Positions 7,969-16,201 of a stretch of DNA of 64,000 bases are shown here, piece by piece; positions within the stretch are counted from its first letter, which is position 1, and each line of letters opens with the position of its first letter. The stretch spans positions 62,001 through 126,000 of the forward strand of contig NZ_WJYO01000007.1 in the NCBI RefSeq assembly GCF_010994095.1, in the 5' to 3' direction. The notes below the pieces were generated by a model. It did no database searches and was not told the origin of the DNA. It worked only from the letters and a program-made list of their open reading frames with translations. The DNA comes from Mumia xiangluensis (GTDB lineage: Bacteria > Actinomycetota > Actinomycetes > Propionibacteriales > Nocardioidaceae). The translations under genes were made by a program, and so were the position numbers.

Positions 7969-10532
7969 CTTGGATGTGCCTGCACAGCTCGTGATGTCAG
8001 GGGTCCGACGCTGCTGTTGGCGCAGATGATCGACTTCTTCTTGAAGTTGAAGAGCAACTTCGTCGCTCGGGTGTAGCCGGCCTGAGCGGACAGGCTCACC
8101 CCAGCGAGGCTGATGGCGGAGGACTTGGTGTACGACTTGCCTCGAGTCTTCTCGAAGGTGTCGCCCGGATCCATCGCTGTGCACTGCTCCCGCCAATTCT
8201 TCTTGACCGAAGGCTCGGACTTCGTAAAGAACATGTTCCACGAGGAAGGGCGCCAGTACGTGGTCATCGTGCCCGCACATCCCGTCCGGAACTGACGGTA
8301 GTTGACCTTGTTCCACCAGGTCCGATTCACCTGACCCTTCTTCGTCACGGAGCCACCCGAACTCTTGGTTCGGGAAAGACTGATCGTGCCGCTGGGACGG
8401 TACGAACCTCCGTCGTAGCTGGCCGCAACTCCGAGCGTATGAGTTGCTCCTGTCCGCTGAGTCCAGCTCACCGGGGCACCGCTCCAGTTGTAGATCGAAC
8501 CGAACCGCTCCTGTACACCGTTGCGGACCTCGCCGGTCGGCTGGTTACTGATGCACGGCACACCGCCGGCCCTTGCGCTGGCTGCGCCCGGGGATACGGA
8601 CTCCGTCCCGTTCAGCATCGCTGCCGTCCTCGCGTTCGATTCTGCGACAGTCTCGCTGGTCCACTCGCTTGGGAAGAGATCCTCGGCGGTAACGGAAAGC
8701 GGTGACGTCGGCGCGTCAATCATTTCCGAGGTCGTTTGCAGAGAAACGACCTCCGCAGGCTCCACGTCAGTCTCCCACTCCGACTCGGGGTCATTGGTGT
8801 TGGTCGTCGATCCGGTCGAGAGGTCCATCCGAAGATGCGGGGGCTCGGCTGCCTCGTCATCGTCGACCGTGGAGAAACTCGCGACCTCGCTGGTCTCCTC
8901 TGCGATCACAGGGGCCGGTGTGAAGGTCGGAGCTCCGAGACCTTCGTCCTCGGCCAAGATCTGGAGATCCACCGATCCATCCGGATTGACGAACTCAGCC
9001 GGGACCTGGCTTGTGTCCACGTCGATTTCGAAGTCGCCCGCGTCGTTGGTAGTTGTCGCAGGGACACGCCAGATCGGCAGGTCGACATCGGCAGGCGCGT
9101 TCGCGAGATAGTCAGCATTTGGCCAGATCCCTGCCGCGACTTCGGCACCGGCAGCTGGCGTGTCGCTCTCGATGACCGTGCCCGACACGTGCGCGGTTCC
9201 TTCAGGTGCCGGCTCTGGCTCTACGTCGGCAAGACGGGGATCGGCAAACCATCCCTGCCCCGTCAGAGTGACGACCACGGGCTGCGTGCTGGTGTTATGG
9301 ACTGCGACCTGACCGTCACCGGAGACCCCAACGATCGCAGTCGAGGTGATCCCGTTCCATGGGTCGCCAAGATCCTTGGTGAAGGACGACGTGGTGGTGC
9401 CGGGCATCTCGTCGTCGGCGTTGAAGACGGTGACCGTTCCCGATGCCGTCCATGCCTTCACTGAGACGGTCATAGGAATAGCCGTCACGGAGCCGTCGGA
9501 AGGGATGCCTGCGACGCCCTCCACCTGAACCAGGCGTGTTTCTCCGGCTTGCAACTGCGCGGCAGGGTCCGTCGTTCCGGTCGCGTAGATATTCGCGGGG
9601 TTCATGGGGTGGAAGACGCTTCCCTCACCGGCAGTGCCGGTGAAGTAGCCCTGAACGTCGACCTTGACGTCGACCGATGACCCCTTGTAGTTCGTGACGC
9701 GCAACTTCCCGTCGGCGTTCAGCTTGATGTTGACACCCGAGTCGTACGGACCGGACGTGCCGTAATCCATGGCAGCGGGATAAGAGCTTGTCATGCTGGC
9801 GCCACCCGGACCGACCTTGAGCTGACCCGGGGCGGTGGCGTTTCGCGCTTCGATGTTTGCGAAGACTGCGGTCGCGTCGGTAGGGATATCACCCAGACCG
9901 GCAACCTGGATGTCAACGCTGGCGTCGGTTGCCAAGCGCTGCTGAGGGACGTTGGGCCCCGCTCCGGCTGACCCCGCGGTGTTGGCGATTCGCGTTGGCG
10001 TGATCGCCTCGAACCCACCACCGACGGCGCCGCCGGTGGTGAAGTAGCCCTGAATGTCGACGGTCACGCTCGTTGTGCCGATGTAGTTGTAGAGGCTGAA
10101 CTTGCCGTCGTCGCCGACCGGCACGATCGCGGTGTTGGACCTGGGAACGTTGACGTTGTCGTAGTAGAGGTTAGATACCACCGGTCGCGGCGTCCCTGAG
10201 GCCCAGGCCGTCATGTACGAACTCGTCGCCGCAGTCGTTCCGTGTGCGGCGAGGTCGATCACGACTGCAGATACGCCGGAAGCTGGAACCTCGCCGACAT
10301 CCGTGACTTGGTAAGAGCGAGTCTCATTCGCGTTGAAGTTGCCTGTACTTGCCGGACCCCACGTGTTGGCATCGACGATGCGCTTTGGGGTGACGGGTAC
10401 GAATACGCCACCAGTGTCTTCAGCGGCAGCTGGCGCCGCGCTGGCGAGCGGTAGGCCCGCCCCGAGAAGTCCGGCCACGACGGTGACCGCAACCGCGGCA
10501 GCCGTGACTCGGACACTTGCCCAAGTTTTCAT
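7965..10532 (-). CDS. Secreted multi-repeat surface protein
   Basis: 855 residues with a Sec signal peptide cut near LASAAPAAAE. The first 440 residues hold three related repeats opening with a (V/F)xP(V/M)xPxxI pattern (about residues 44, 180 and 305). The first two end in VDIQGYF or VDVQGYF and the third in the variant GQGWF. I recall such repeats in actinobacterial extracellular proteins. Next come a carboxypeptidase-regulatory-like beta domain near 450-560, an acidic linker, and a C-terminal domain of about 200 residues rich in Trp, Ser and Lys with paired cysteines. No catalytic motif is evident, so adhesion or wall association is a guess. It is first in a two-gene operon with the lipoprotein. 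Confidence 0.8.
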   Translation of the reverse strand: MKTWASVRVTAAAVAVTVVAGLLGAGLPLASAAPAAAEDTGGVFVPVTPKRIVDANTWGPASTGNFNANETRSYQVTDVGEVPASGVSAVVIDLAAHGTTAATSSYMTAWASGTPRPVVSNLYYDNVNVPRSNTAIVPVGDDGKFSLYNYIGTTSVTVDIQGYFTTGGAVGGGFEAITPTRIANTAGSAGAGPNVPQQRLATDASVDIQVAGLGDIPTDATAVFANIEARNATAPGQLKVGPGGASMTSSYPAAMDYGTSGPYDSGVNIKLNADGKLRVTNYKGSSVDVKVDVQGYFTGTAGEGSVFHPMNPANIYATGTTDPAAQLQAGETRLVQVEGVAGIPSDGSVTAIPMTVSVKAWTASGTVTVFNADDEMPGTTTSSFTKDLGDPWNGITSTAIVGVSGDGQVAVHNTSTQPVVVTLTGQGWFADPRLADVEPEPAPEGTAHVSGTVIESDTPAAGAEVAAGIWPNADYLANAPADVDLPIWRVPATTTNDAGDFEIDVDTSQVPAEFVNPDGSVDLQILAEDEGLGAPTFTPAPVIAEETSEVASFSTVDDDEAAEPPHLRMDLSTGSTTNTNDPESEWETDVEPAEVVSLQTTSEMIDAPTSPLSVTAEDLFPSEWTSETVAESNARTAAMLNGTESVSPGAASARAGGVPCISNQPTGEVRNGVQERFGSIYNWSGAPVSWTQRTGATHTLGVAASYDGGSYRPSGTISLSRTKSSGGSVTKKGQVNRTWWNKVNYRQFRTGCAGTMTTYWRPSSWNMFFTKSEPSVKKNWREQCTAMDPGDTFEKTRGKSYTKSSAISLAGVSLSAQAGYTRATKLLFNFKKKSIICANSSVGPLTSRAVQAHPR

Positions 10533-10921
10533 GGGCGATTCATATCACTTTGTCCCTTCCGGGACCAAATCGACGCAGATGGCCTCTACCAGAGGTAGAT
10601 CTCGCGCTGGTTCAGCGGTGTGGCGACCTCGGCGAAGCCGAGAGGCGCATCGTCGCGCCAGTGTTGGAGCGCTGCCACCGGCCTGATCGGCGAATGGCGC
10701 GAGAGCCGCCGCCTCGGCGACCCGCGATCGGTAGCTCGAACCCGGACTCGAGCGCTCGCTCTCCGACCTCTCGCAAGCGCGGCGGAACTAGGCCGCCAGT
10801 CCTACCGCCTGGCCAAAGGGGTCATCCGCGTACCACCAGTCGATCAGCTCTGAATCGCCCCGAGCCTCCACCAGACACGGGGCCGATTCATCCCGGCCCT
10901 CGTACAACCCGGCACGCCCAG
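10533..10921. other. Intergenic region upstream of the surface-protein operon
   Basis: About 390 bp. It should hold the promoter of the 855-residue protein. Apart from the inverted repeat at 10851-10890, only Arg-rich frames without family resemblance are seen. Confidence 0.45.
10851..10890. repeat. IS-end-like motif, copy 2, as an inverted repeat
   Basis: 10862-10890 resembles 6762-6789 (GAGCCTCCA, CAGAC, GGGG, CGATTCA). Here the preceding TGAATCGCCCC (10851-10861) is the complement of GGGGCGATTCA, so the block can fold on itself with one bulged base. It may be two abutted IS ends left by a deletion. Confidence 0.4.
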
Positions 10922-11293
10922 TCAGGGCCCAACGGCCTCGCGTTGCCACGGGATCTTTCGCTGGAGGCTACGGAGCACTGCCAACGAGCGGCCGTCTGAC
11001 CAGCCGTGCACGCTGTACCACTCGTTGGCATACCCGACAACAACGCTCACCCAACCAACTTCGAGTGCAAACAGCGCGCGAGTCCAGTCGTCAGTCGTGA
11101 GAGGCTCGCGCCTCCAGATCGCATCAGCGATCCGCTTCCCGTCGTCGACGAACTCCTCGAGGTCCGAGAAACCGAACGCTCGAGCCAGCGACTCGGTGCA
11201 CTCGGTGGGCCCGTCCCAGCCCTTGAGTCCGTGCGCCAGCATGTAGCGCTCGGCATTGCTGAGGTCGAGTGACACCGGGGCTCGTTCGGGCAT
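10922..11293 (-). CDS. Hypothetical protein
   Basis: 123 residues. The sequence is well balanced and protein-like: LSNAERYMLAHGLKGWDGP, then FGFSDLEEFVDDG, then ALEVGWVSVVVGY and several tryptophans. There are no signal or membrane segments and no recognised family. It resembles small cytosolic immunity- or colicin-type helical proteins only in general character. Isolated on its strand. Confidence 0.6.
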   Translation of the reverse strand: MPERAPVSLDLSNAERYMLAHGLKGWDGPTECTESLARAFGFSDLEEFVDDGKRIADAIWRREPLTTDDWTRALFALEVGWVSVVVGYANEWYSVHGWSDGRSLAVLRSLQRKIPWQREAVGP

Positions 11294-11439
11294 GACGACT
11301 ATTCTCCCGTCCGATCTGGCAGCGGCACCTCAAGTCGTGTGTCGGGATCCCGGGACTCTTACTGCTCGAACTTCTCCCCGTGGGCCACGCTCAAGGTGAA
11401 CGGCTACCGTGGGAAGACCTACAAGGGCAGGATCTACCG

Positions 11440-11616
11440 ATGCGTACGCTAACCCGAATTCTGGTCGGCTATGCCGTGATGCTCATCATCTACGGCATCG
11501 TCGTCGTCCTGGGCGGCGGATCGATCGGTCCCGTCGAGTTCGCCATCATCACGGCCGCTCTCGTAGCCGGACTCGCCGTGTATAGCGCTGCGACCCTTCG
11601 GAAGCAGAGACAGTAA
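11440..11616 (+). CDS. Small membrane protein
   Basis: 58 residues from ATG 11440, preceded by GGCAGG. Two hydrophobic helices (YAVMLIIYGIVVVLGGG and FAIITAALVAGLAVYSAA) are separated by a short turn, with basic residues at both ends. A longer frame begins at 11380, but its extra residues are polar and have no ribosome site. Function unknown. A hairpin follows at 11641. Confidence 0.5.
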   Translation: MRTLTRILVGYAVMLIIYGIVVVLGGGSIGPVEFAIITAALVAGLAVYSAATLRKQRQ

Positions 11617-11640
11617 ACCACGTCGTTCCCGTGTGACGGT

Positions 11641-11659
11641 GCCCCCACCTGGTGGGGGC
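11641..11659. terminator. Hairpin, probable terminator
   Basis: GCCCCCACC and GGTGGGGGC surround a single T, so the folded loop uses part of the arms. It lies 24 bp after the small membrane protein gene. Confidence 0.5.
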
Positions 11660-11679
11660 GGGGCACCTTCCATCTCGCC

Positions 11680-11755
11680 CGGAAACGGGCGCCCCGGACT
11701 CCTCCTCGCAGAGCGGCAACACGCCGGGAGTGTGAATATCCGATCCCGCCTCTGC
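11680..11755. repeat. Interspersed repeat, copy 2
   Basis: Counterpart of 7271-7347 in the same orientation. The most conserved part is the right end, CGATCCCGCCTCTGC. Not coding in any convincing frame. Confidence 0.5.
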
Positions 11756-11921
11756 CGCGGGTCAACCTCAACCGCGTTCTCGATTCGTGAGACCCAACGC
11801 GGCTTGTCCTCTACGTTCATCACACCTTCGTCAACAGGGTGAGTGTGCACGGAGACCAATCCGAGAAAATGGGGAAGATGGAGAACGATGATCGTCCGGA
11901 TCAAGCAGGTCGGCTAGCGAA

Positions 11922-12266
11922 ATGAGACGGGGACTGTCCAAGCCGTGGTTCGTGTCGCTCGTCATCACAGTCGCTGCGTCCATCTGGTGGGCATCGTTCA
12001 TGGTGACCACCATCTATCCCCGCGTCCCGGTCGACCTGGAGCGGCAAGGTGTGGATTGTGGCAACGTCTACGACATCTACTTCGGTAGCGCACACATCGG
12101 CAGCGAGGTTCTGACGAACGAGCTCGAGGCACTCGCCGACTGCGAGGAACAAGCCGGGGACAAGTTCAGAGTGGCGTTGCTGCCAGGGTCGATCATGCTG
12201 CTCGGTGCTGGCGCCACCCTTGCCTTGTGGCTCAGCAACCGCAAGCCGCTACTCGGCGCGCTCTAG
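11922..12266 (+). CDS. Membrane protein of unknown function
   Basis: 114 residues. An N-terminal helix (FVSLVITVAASIWWASFMV) and a C-terminal helix (SIMLLGAGATLALWL) flank an external loop of about 60 residues with two cysteines (VDCGNVY and LADCEEQ) that could pair outside the membrane. Family not recognised. It reads away from the repeat-bearing gap. Confidence 0.6.
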   Translation: MRRGLSKPWFVSLVITVAASIWWASFMVTTIYPRVPVDLERQGVDCGNVYDIYFGSAHIGSEVLTNELEALADCEEQAGDKFRVALLPGSIMLLGAGATLALWLSNRKPLLGAL

Positions 12267-12473
12267 ATGCGCACCCCTGCCACAAACTGGCCGGGATCAG
12301 CGCGGAACCTGATACCCACTGAGCCGGCACCTGTCTCTTCGTTGACGTGTCCGGAAGCGGTCGTTTCCGGGCGGAAGATCGTGACGCTCGAACTCCTGTC
12401 GGCGCTTTGCCGGAGACTTTGGAACGTTGTCGGTTGCGCTCCTCGAGGCCCAGAGCGTGAGGGTGCCGGTGCA

Positions 12474-12918
12474 GTGACCGCGAGCCAGATCGGCGATGTC
12501 GCGCGCTGGCGCACCCGCATTGAAGACCTCGCGACGCTCACCGCTCGCGCCGAGGCAGTCCGGCTGGCCAAGCGAGTGGTCGCGCTCAACGAGGATCTCG
12601 CGGCCAACCACGCCCAGATGATCGACCTCGTACGCGACAGCAAGGCCGCCGAACTACTGGACAAGACCTGCATCGGCCCGGTCACCGTCGCGGACGTCTA
12701 CGCCGCCTGGTCACGCGCCGGCGGGTCCGTTTCAAAGCAGCATTCGCCGCCCTCGCCGGCGTCAGTCCGATCCCCGGCTCGTTCGAGAACACCACCCGCT
12801 ACCGGCTCAAGCCCGCCCCGGTGACCGGCGGTTAACCAGCCCTGCACATGGCCGTCGTCACTCGCATGACCCACGACCCGACACCCGGGCCTACGCCGAG
12901 CGACGCCGCGCAGAGGGG
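12474..12918 (+). pseudogene. IS110-family transposase remnant (C-terminal part)
   Basis: From 12474 one frame reads LAANHAQMIDLVRDS, then CIGPVTVADVYAAWSRAG, the helix-hairpin-helix region of IS110 (DEDD) transposases. At about 12718 the similarity shifts frame: VRFKAAFAALAGVSPIPGSF, then TTRYRLKPAP up to a TAA near 12834. It shifts again near the conserved Leu-Asn-x-Ala-Leu-His block (LHMAVVTRMTHDP). At least two frameshifts and the loss of the whole N-terminal catalytic half make it inactive. Confidence 0.8.
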
Positions 12919-13003
12919 ATCTAGGGGAAGTTGGAGGAAGGTTCCAAGCGGTCCGTGTAATAGACCTCGTACTGAGGCCATAGAGCTTCTTGGAGATCGG
13001 CCG

Positions 13004-13234
13004 CTAGCCGAAACCCGGCCACACGAACTGACGCCAGACTTCAGGGTCGTCCCATTCCCACATCGGCCCTTGGTCCATGAACGTCTCGACCCAGCGCAGC
13101 AGCCTCTTCCTGAGATCAGCCGGCACGTCGAGGGTCGCGGGGTCCAGTTCGTGAAGGAGTCGGCCTACCTGGAGATGAAGGACGCTCTCGTCAGTCGAGG
13201 GCCATATCCAAACTCGTGGCCTTACGAGTCCCAT
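13004..13234 (-). CDS. Hypothetical small protein
   Basis: 76 residues, Trp-rich and acidic at the end (ETFMDQGPMWEWDDPEVWRQ). The composition is protein-like but no family is recognised. Its start overlaps the end of the 93-residue frame upstream by 13 bp, suggesting a two-gene unit or one broken gene. Between IS remnants, so it may be a relic. Confidence 0.4.
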   Translation of the reverse strand: MGLVRPRVWIWPSTDESVLHLQVGRLLHELDPATLDVPADLRKRLLRWVETFMDQGPMWEWDDPEVWRQFVWPGFG

Positions 13235-13503
13235 GCTCCCTTCCTAACGTCCTGTGTCATAGCGGACTGTCCCGCCACGGTTGATGATTTCTGCCTTGCG
13301 CTTGCCTCTTCCACCAACGCCACTGCCCGGGAAAGCGGCATGATCCTCATCCCGGTCTTGCCGAGGTACACGTAGACTCGCATCTTCTCGACCACGGTGT
13401 CGCCGTAGTACAGGTAGAACTTTCGCTGATAGCAAAAGCGCTTCGTAGTGGGGTCGCCGCCAACATCCAATAGGGAGAGCGCGGGTAGCGGGCAACGAGA
13501 CAT
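13222..13503 (-). CDS. Hypothetical small protein
   Basis: 93 residues with a beta-rich central part (KFYLYYGDTVVEKMRVYVYL) and a charged helix (SRAVALVEEASARQKS). No recognised family. It begins 8 bp from the IS21-like end at 13511, so its original start may have been removed by the insertion. Confidence 0.4.
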   Translation of the reverse strand: MSRCPLPALSLLDVGGDPTTKRFCYQRKFYLYYGDTVVEKMRVYVYLGKTGMRIMPLSRAVALVEEASARQKSSTVAGQSAMTQDVRKGAWDS

Positions 13504-13573
13504 CGCCTAGTGTCGGCGGCGCTCGAACTTTGGTCGGTTTCGACGGCCGAAAAGTGAACGGTGTGGGGGCAGC

Positions 13574-14383
13574 CTAGTGGGGTTGGTGGTCGGCGGTCTC
13601 GCGGATGCTGGGCAGGGTGTCGATGCCGCGGTTGCGTAGTCGGTAGCTGGCGCCTTTGAGGGTGAGGACGTCGGCGTGGTGGACGACACGGTCGATCATC
13701 GCGGCGGCGACGACCTGGTCGCCGAAGACGCCGCCCCAGCCGCTGAACGGCAGGTTGCTGGTGAGGATCAGCGAGGCGTGTTCGTAGCGGCTGGAGACGA
13801 GTTGGAAGAACAGGTTCGCTGCGTCTTGTTCGAAGGGCAGGTAGCCGACCTCGTCGACGATGATCAGGCCGTAGCGGCGCAGTCGGGCGAGCTCGTGCGG
13901 GAGCCGGCCAGCGCGGTGGGCGTCGGACAGGCGGATGACCCAGTCGGTTGCGGTCGCGAACAGCACCCGATGCCCGTGGTTGGCGGCGGCAATACCGAGC
14001 CCGGTGGCCAGGTGGGTCTTGCCGGTGCCGGGCGGTCCGAGGAGCACGACGTTGCGGGCCTCGGTCAGGAACCCGCCGGAGGCGAGGGCGGCGATCTGCT
14101 GACGGACGGCAGGTTGGGCGTCGAAGTCGAACTCCTCGATCGTCTTGCGGGCTGCGAACCCCGCGGCGCGGATGCGCAGTTGGGCGCCGGAGGCGTTGCG
14201 GGCGGCGACCTCGCGTTCGAGGACGGCAGCGAGGTATTCCTCATGGGTCCAGCCGGCGTCGCGGGCGTGGTCGGCGAGTCGCGCGGCTGCTTCGATGATC
14301 CGGGGTGCCTTCATCGCCGAAGCCAGGTAGGTCAGCTGCTTGAGCGCCTCAGTCGCGTCGGTCTTCGTCTTCGCGGCCATCAC
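13574..14383 (-). CDS. istB: IS21 helper ATPase IstB
   Basis: 269 residues, full length. DnaC/IstB-type AAA+ ATPase with Walker A GPPGTGKTHLA, Walker B LIIVDEVGYLPF, sensor region LILTSNLPFSGWG and the C-terminal RYRLRN-like motif (SYRLRNRGI). IstB promotes strand transfer by IstA and target selection. The start overlaps the end of istA by 4 bp (ATGA, 14380-14383), the normal IS21 arrangement. The gene itself looks intact, although its partner is broken. Confidence 0.92.
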   Translation of the reverse strand: MMAAKTKTDATEALKQLTYLASAMKAPRIIEAAARLADHARDAGWTHEEYLAAVLEREVAARNASGAQLRIRAAGFAARKTIEEFDFDAQPAVRQQIAALASGGFLTEARNVVLLGPPGTGKTHLATGLGIAAANHGHRVLFATATDWVIRLSDAHRAGRLPHELARLRRYGLIIVDEVGYLPFEQDAANLFFQLVSSRYEHASLILTSNLPFSGWGGVFGDQVVAAAMIDRVVHHADVLTLKGASYRLRNRGIDTLPSIRETADHQPH

Positions 14384-15387
14384 GCGACCTCGCCGACGAT
14401 CAGGCCGAACGCGCGGTCGTAGTCGGCGAGGTCCCTGACCAGGCCGTCGTGCGGATCATCGGCCATCGGCCGGGGACGCTGATACTGCTCGCGCAGCACC
14501 CTCGCCGCGGTCACGTGAGCGGGGTCGGTGACAGTCATCGCGCGTGCCCACACCCGGTCATGGCTGGCGACCAGACGGCCACCGTGGCGGACCTCGACCC
14601 GGGACAGGTCTGCATGGACGTCGACGAACCGGCCGATCACGCTCGGGTCGACGGAGTAGTCGGACGCATCGACGCGGACGTAGTAGTCACGGCCCAGCCG
14701 GACCCGGTTGATCCACCCCAGCGTGGGCGGCGCCGGCGGCAGGGGCAGCATCGCCGTCTTGTCGGCCTCGAGCAGATCGACCGGACGCGCCCGGATGGTG
14801 CGCACGATCCGGGCGTTCGCCTTGATCAGCCAGTCGCTGAACTGGGTGTTGAAGTCGGCCGGTGAGGTGAAGTCGCGGCCGGGCATGAACGAGGTCTCGA
14901 AGAACCCGTTACGACGCTCGACCAGGCCCTTGGACTCCGGGTCGTACGGCTTGAGCCGCTGCAGCGTGGTGGCCAGCATGCCGGTGAACGCCTCGACGCC
15001 GTGGGCGTGCCGTTTGCCGCGTCCGATGCCGGGCTCGTTGTCCCAGATCAACCGACGCGGCACCGCACCGAGCTGCTGCAGCAGCTCCCACATGCCCAGC
15101 AGCAGATCCTCGGTATGGCGAGACGGGAGCATCGTCGCGAGCGTGAACCGTGAATGCGCCGCCGTGATCACCAGCACCGGCAGCAGCGCCTGGGTGCCGT
15201 CCTCGAGCCTGATCTTGCGCGGCGGGAACCACAGGTCGCACTGCGCCGCGTCACCGGGCAGTCAGGTCAACCGGTCCGACGGATCGACTGGCCGATGCTC
15301 AGGCCGCAGACGCCGGACGTTGTCACGGAACCACGTGATCGACCCAGTCCAGCCCACCCGCTCGGCGATCACCGTCGCCGGCATGTC
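14380..15387 (-). pseudogene. istA: IS21 transposase IstA, N-terminally truncated with internal stop
   Basis: The frame from about 15387 reads MPATVIAERVGWTGSITWFR, then RRLRPEHRPVDPSDRLT. It meets TGA at 15262-15264 and continues in the same frame with AAQCDLWFPPRK, the rve integrase core (VITAAHSRF, IWDNEPG) and the C-terminal beta region down to 14380. The conserved residue at the stop is normally Trp, so a single TGG to TGA change explains it. Roughly the first 60-80 residues are missing. The 265-residue downstream part could still be made from an internal start, but without the DNA-binding N-terminus. Confidence 0.82.
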
Positions 15388-15837
15388 CGGGTGGCCGAAC
15401 AAGGTCTCAAACTCGGCCAGGGCCAGCTCGATCGCATCGATCGCGTCGTGCTTGTTCGCCGTCGATGAGACGTGGAACGGGTACTCGTACTTCGACCAGT
15501 AGTCCCGGCAGCCGGCGAGCCGCCAGGTGCCGCCGCGTTTGGTCTCGAACTCGGAGAAGTCCAGCTGCCACACCTGGTTCGGACCTGTCGGCTCGTTCGC
15601 GAACGCGGCCTTGCGGCGCTCTGCCGACCGGCGGCGTCCGCGCTGGTAGACCGCGGGCAGGATCAGCCCCTCGTCACGCAACAGCCTCAGCACCGTCGCC
15701 ATAGACACGACGTGGCCGTCGTGGCGGACCATCGCCCACACCTTGCGGTGCCCCGACGCCGGATGCGCCAGCCCATGCTTCAACACGACCTCGAGGTCCT
15801 CGAAGGGCCGGGCCGGCCCTCCGCCGACTTCTTCCAA
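15388..15837 (-). pseudogene. IS3-type transposase OrfB, C-terminally truncated and fused to istA
   Basis: Open from 15837. HGLAHPASGHRKVWAMV, LRLLRDEGLILP and NQVWQLDFSEFET (first catalytic Asp) followed by GCRDYWSKY belong to an rve-type OrfB. After ALAEFETLFGHP (about 15388) the expected second Asp and Glu regions are absent and IstA sequence follows in frame. The hybrid frame is 191 codons long. It is a recombination or insertion scar, not a working transposase. Confidence 0.75.
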
Positions 15838-16099
15838 ATCCGGTTCTCGACCGCGGCCTCGCCCAAGGCCTGGGTCAGGTCGGCCACCTCGGCCTCGAGT
15901 TGCTACTCACGCGTCGACGGCCCGGACCGGCCGCCAGCGCGGTCTTGCCCGCCTCGAGGAAGTCGGCCTTCCAACGACCGATCGACTGCTCGGACACCAT
16001 CTCCTTGCGTGCCGCCTCGGCGATCGTCATCTCGCCTGCCAACACGCTCAACACGATCCGGGTCTTCTTCTCAGCCGGGATCGAGGGTGATTCTGACAT
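15838..16099 (-). pseudogene. IS3-type OrfA remnant
   Basis: From ATG 16099: IPAEKKTRIVLSVLAGEMT, then AEAARKEMVSEQSIGRW, a helix-turn-helix OrfA, then DFLEAGKTALAAGP. A frameshift follows. The conserved leucine-rich coiled coil (LEAEVADLTQALGEAAVENR) is then found in another frame with a TAG in place of a Gln codon. Inactive. Confidence 0.72.
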
Positions 16100-16201
16100 A
16101 TTTCAGATTCTCCTTCAGGACTGACTCAACAGCCCTGCCACGAATCATGACGCGCGACAATCAGACCCCAACCGTCACACACCCTCATCTGTGAAGAGCC
16201 G

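Larger units (their letters stand above)
11617..11921. other. Intergenic region
   Basis: 305 bp holding the hairpin at 11641-11659 and the second copy of the interspersed repeat at 11680-11755. I see nothing else supportable. Confidence 0.5.
13511..15387 (-). mobile_element. IS21-family element, truncated
   Basis: The right end begins TGTCGGCGGCGCTCGA at 13511 and matches 13 of 16 bases of the relic end near 6961. Intact istB and an interrupted istA lie inside. The left (IstA N-terminal) end is missing: at about 15387 the sequence passes without a break into an IS3-type orfB. Orientation is istA then istB, leftward. Confidence 0.7.

Noticed and set aside
6790-15387. One IS21 element split by a single insertion
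   Set aside because: Both pieces read leftward but their order is wrong for one element; it needs a rearrangement or two separate copies.
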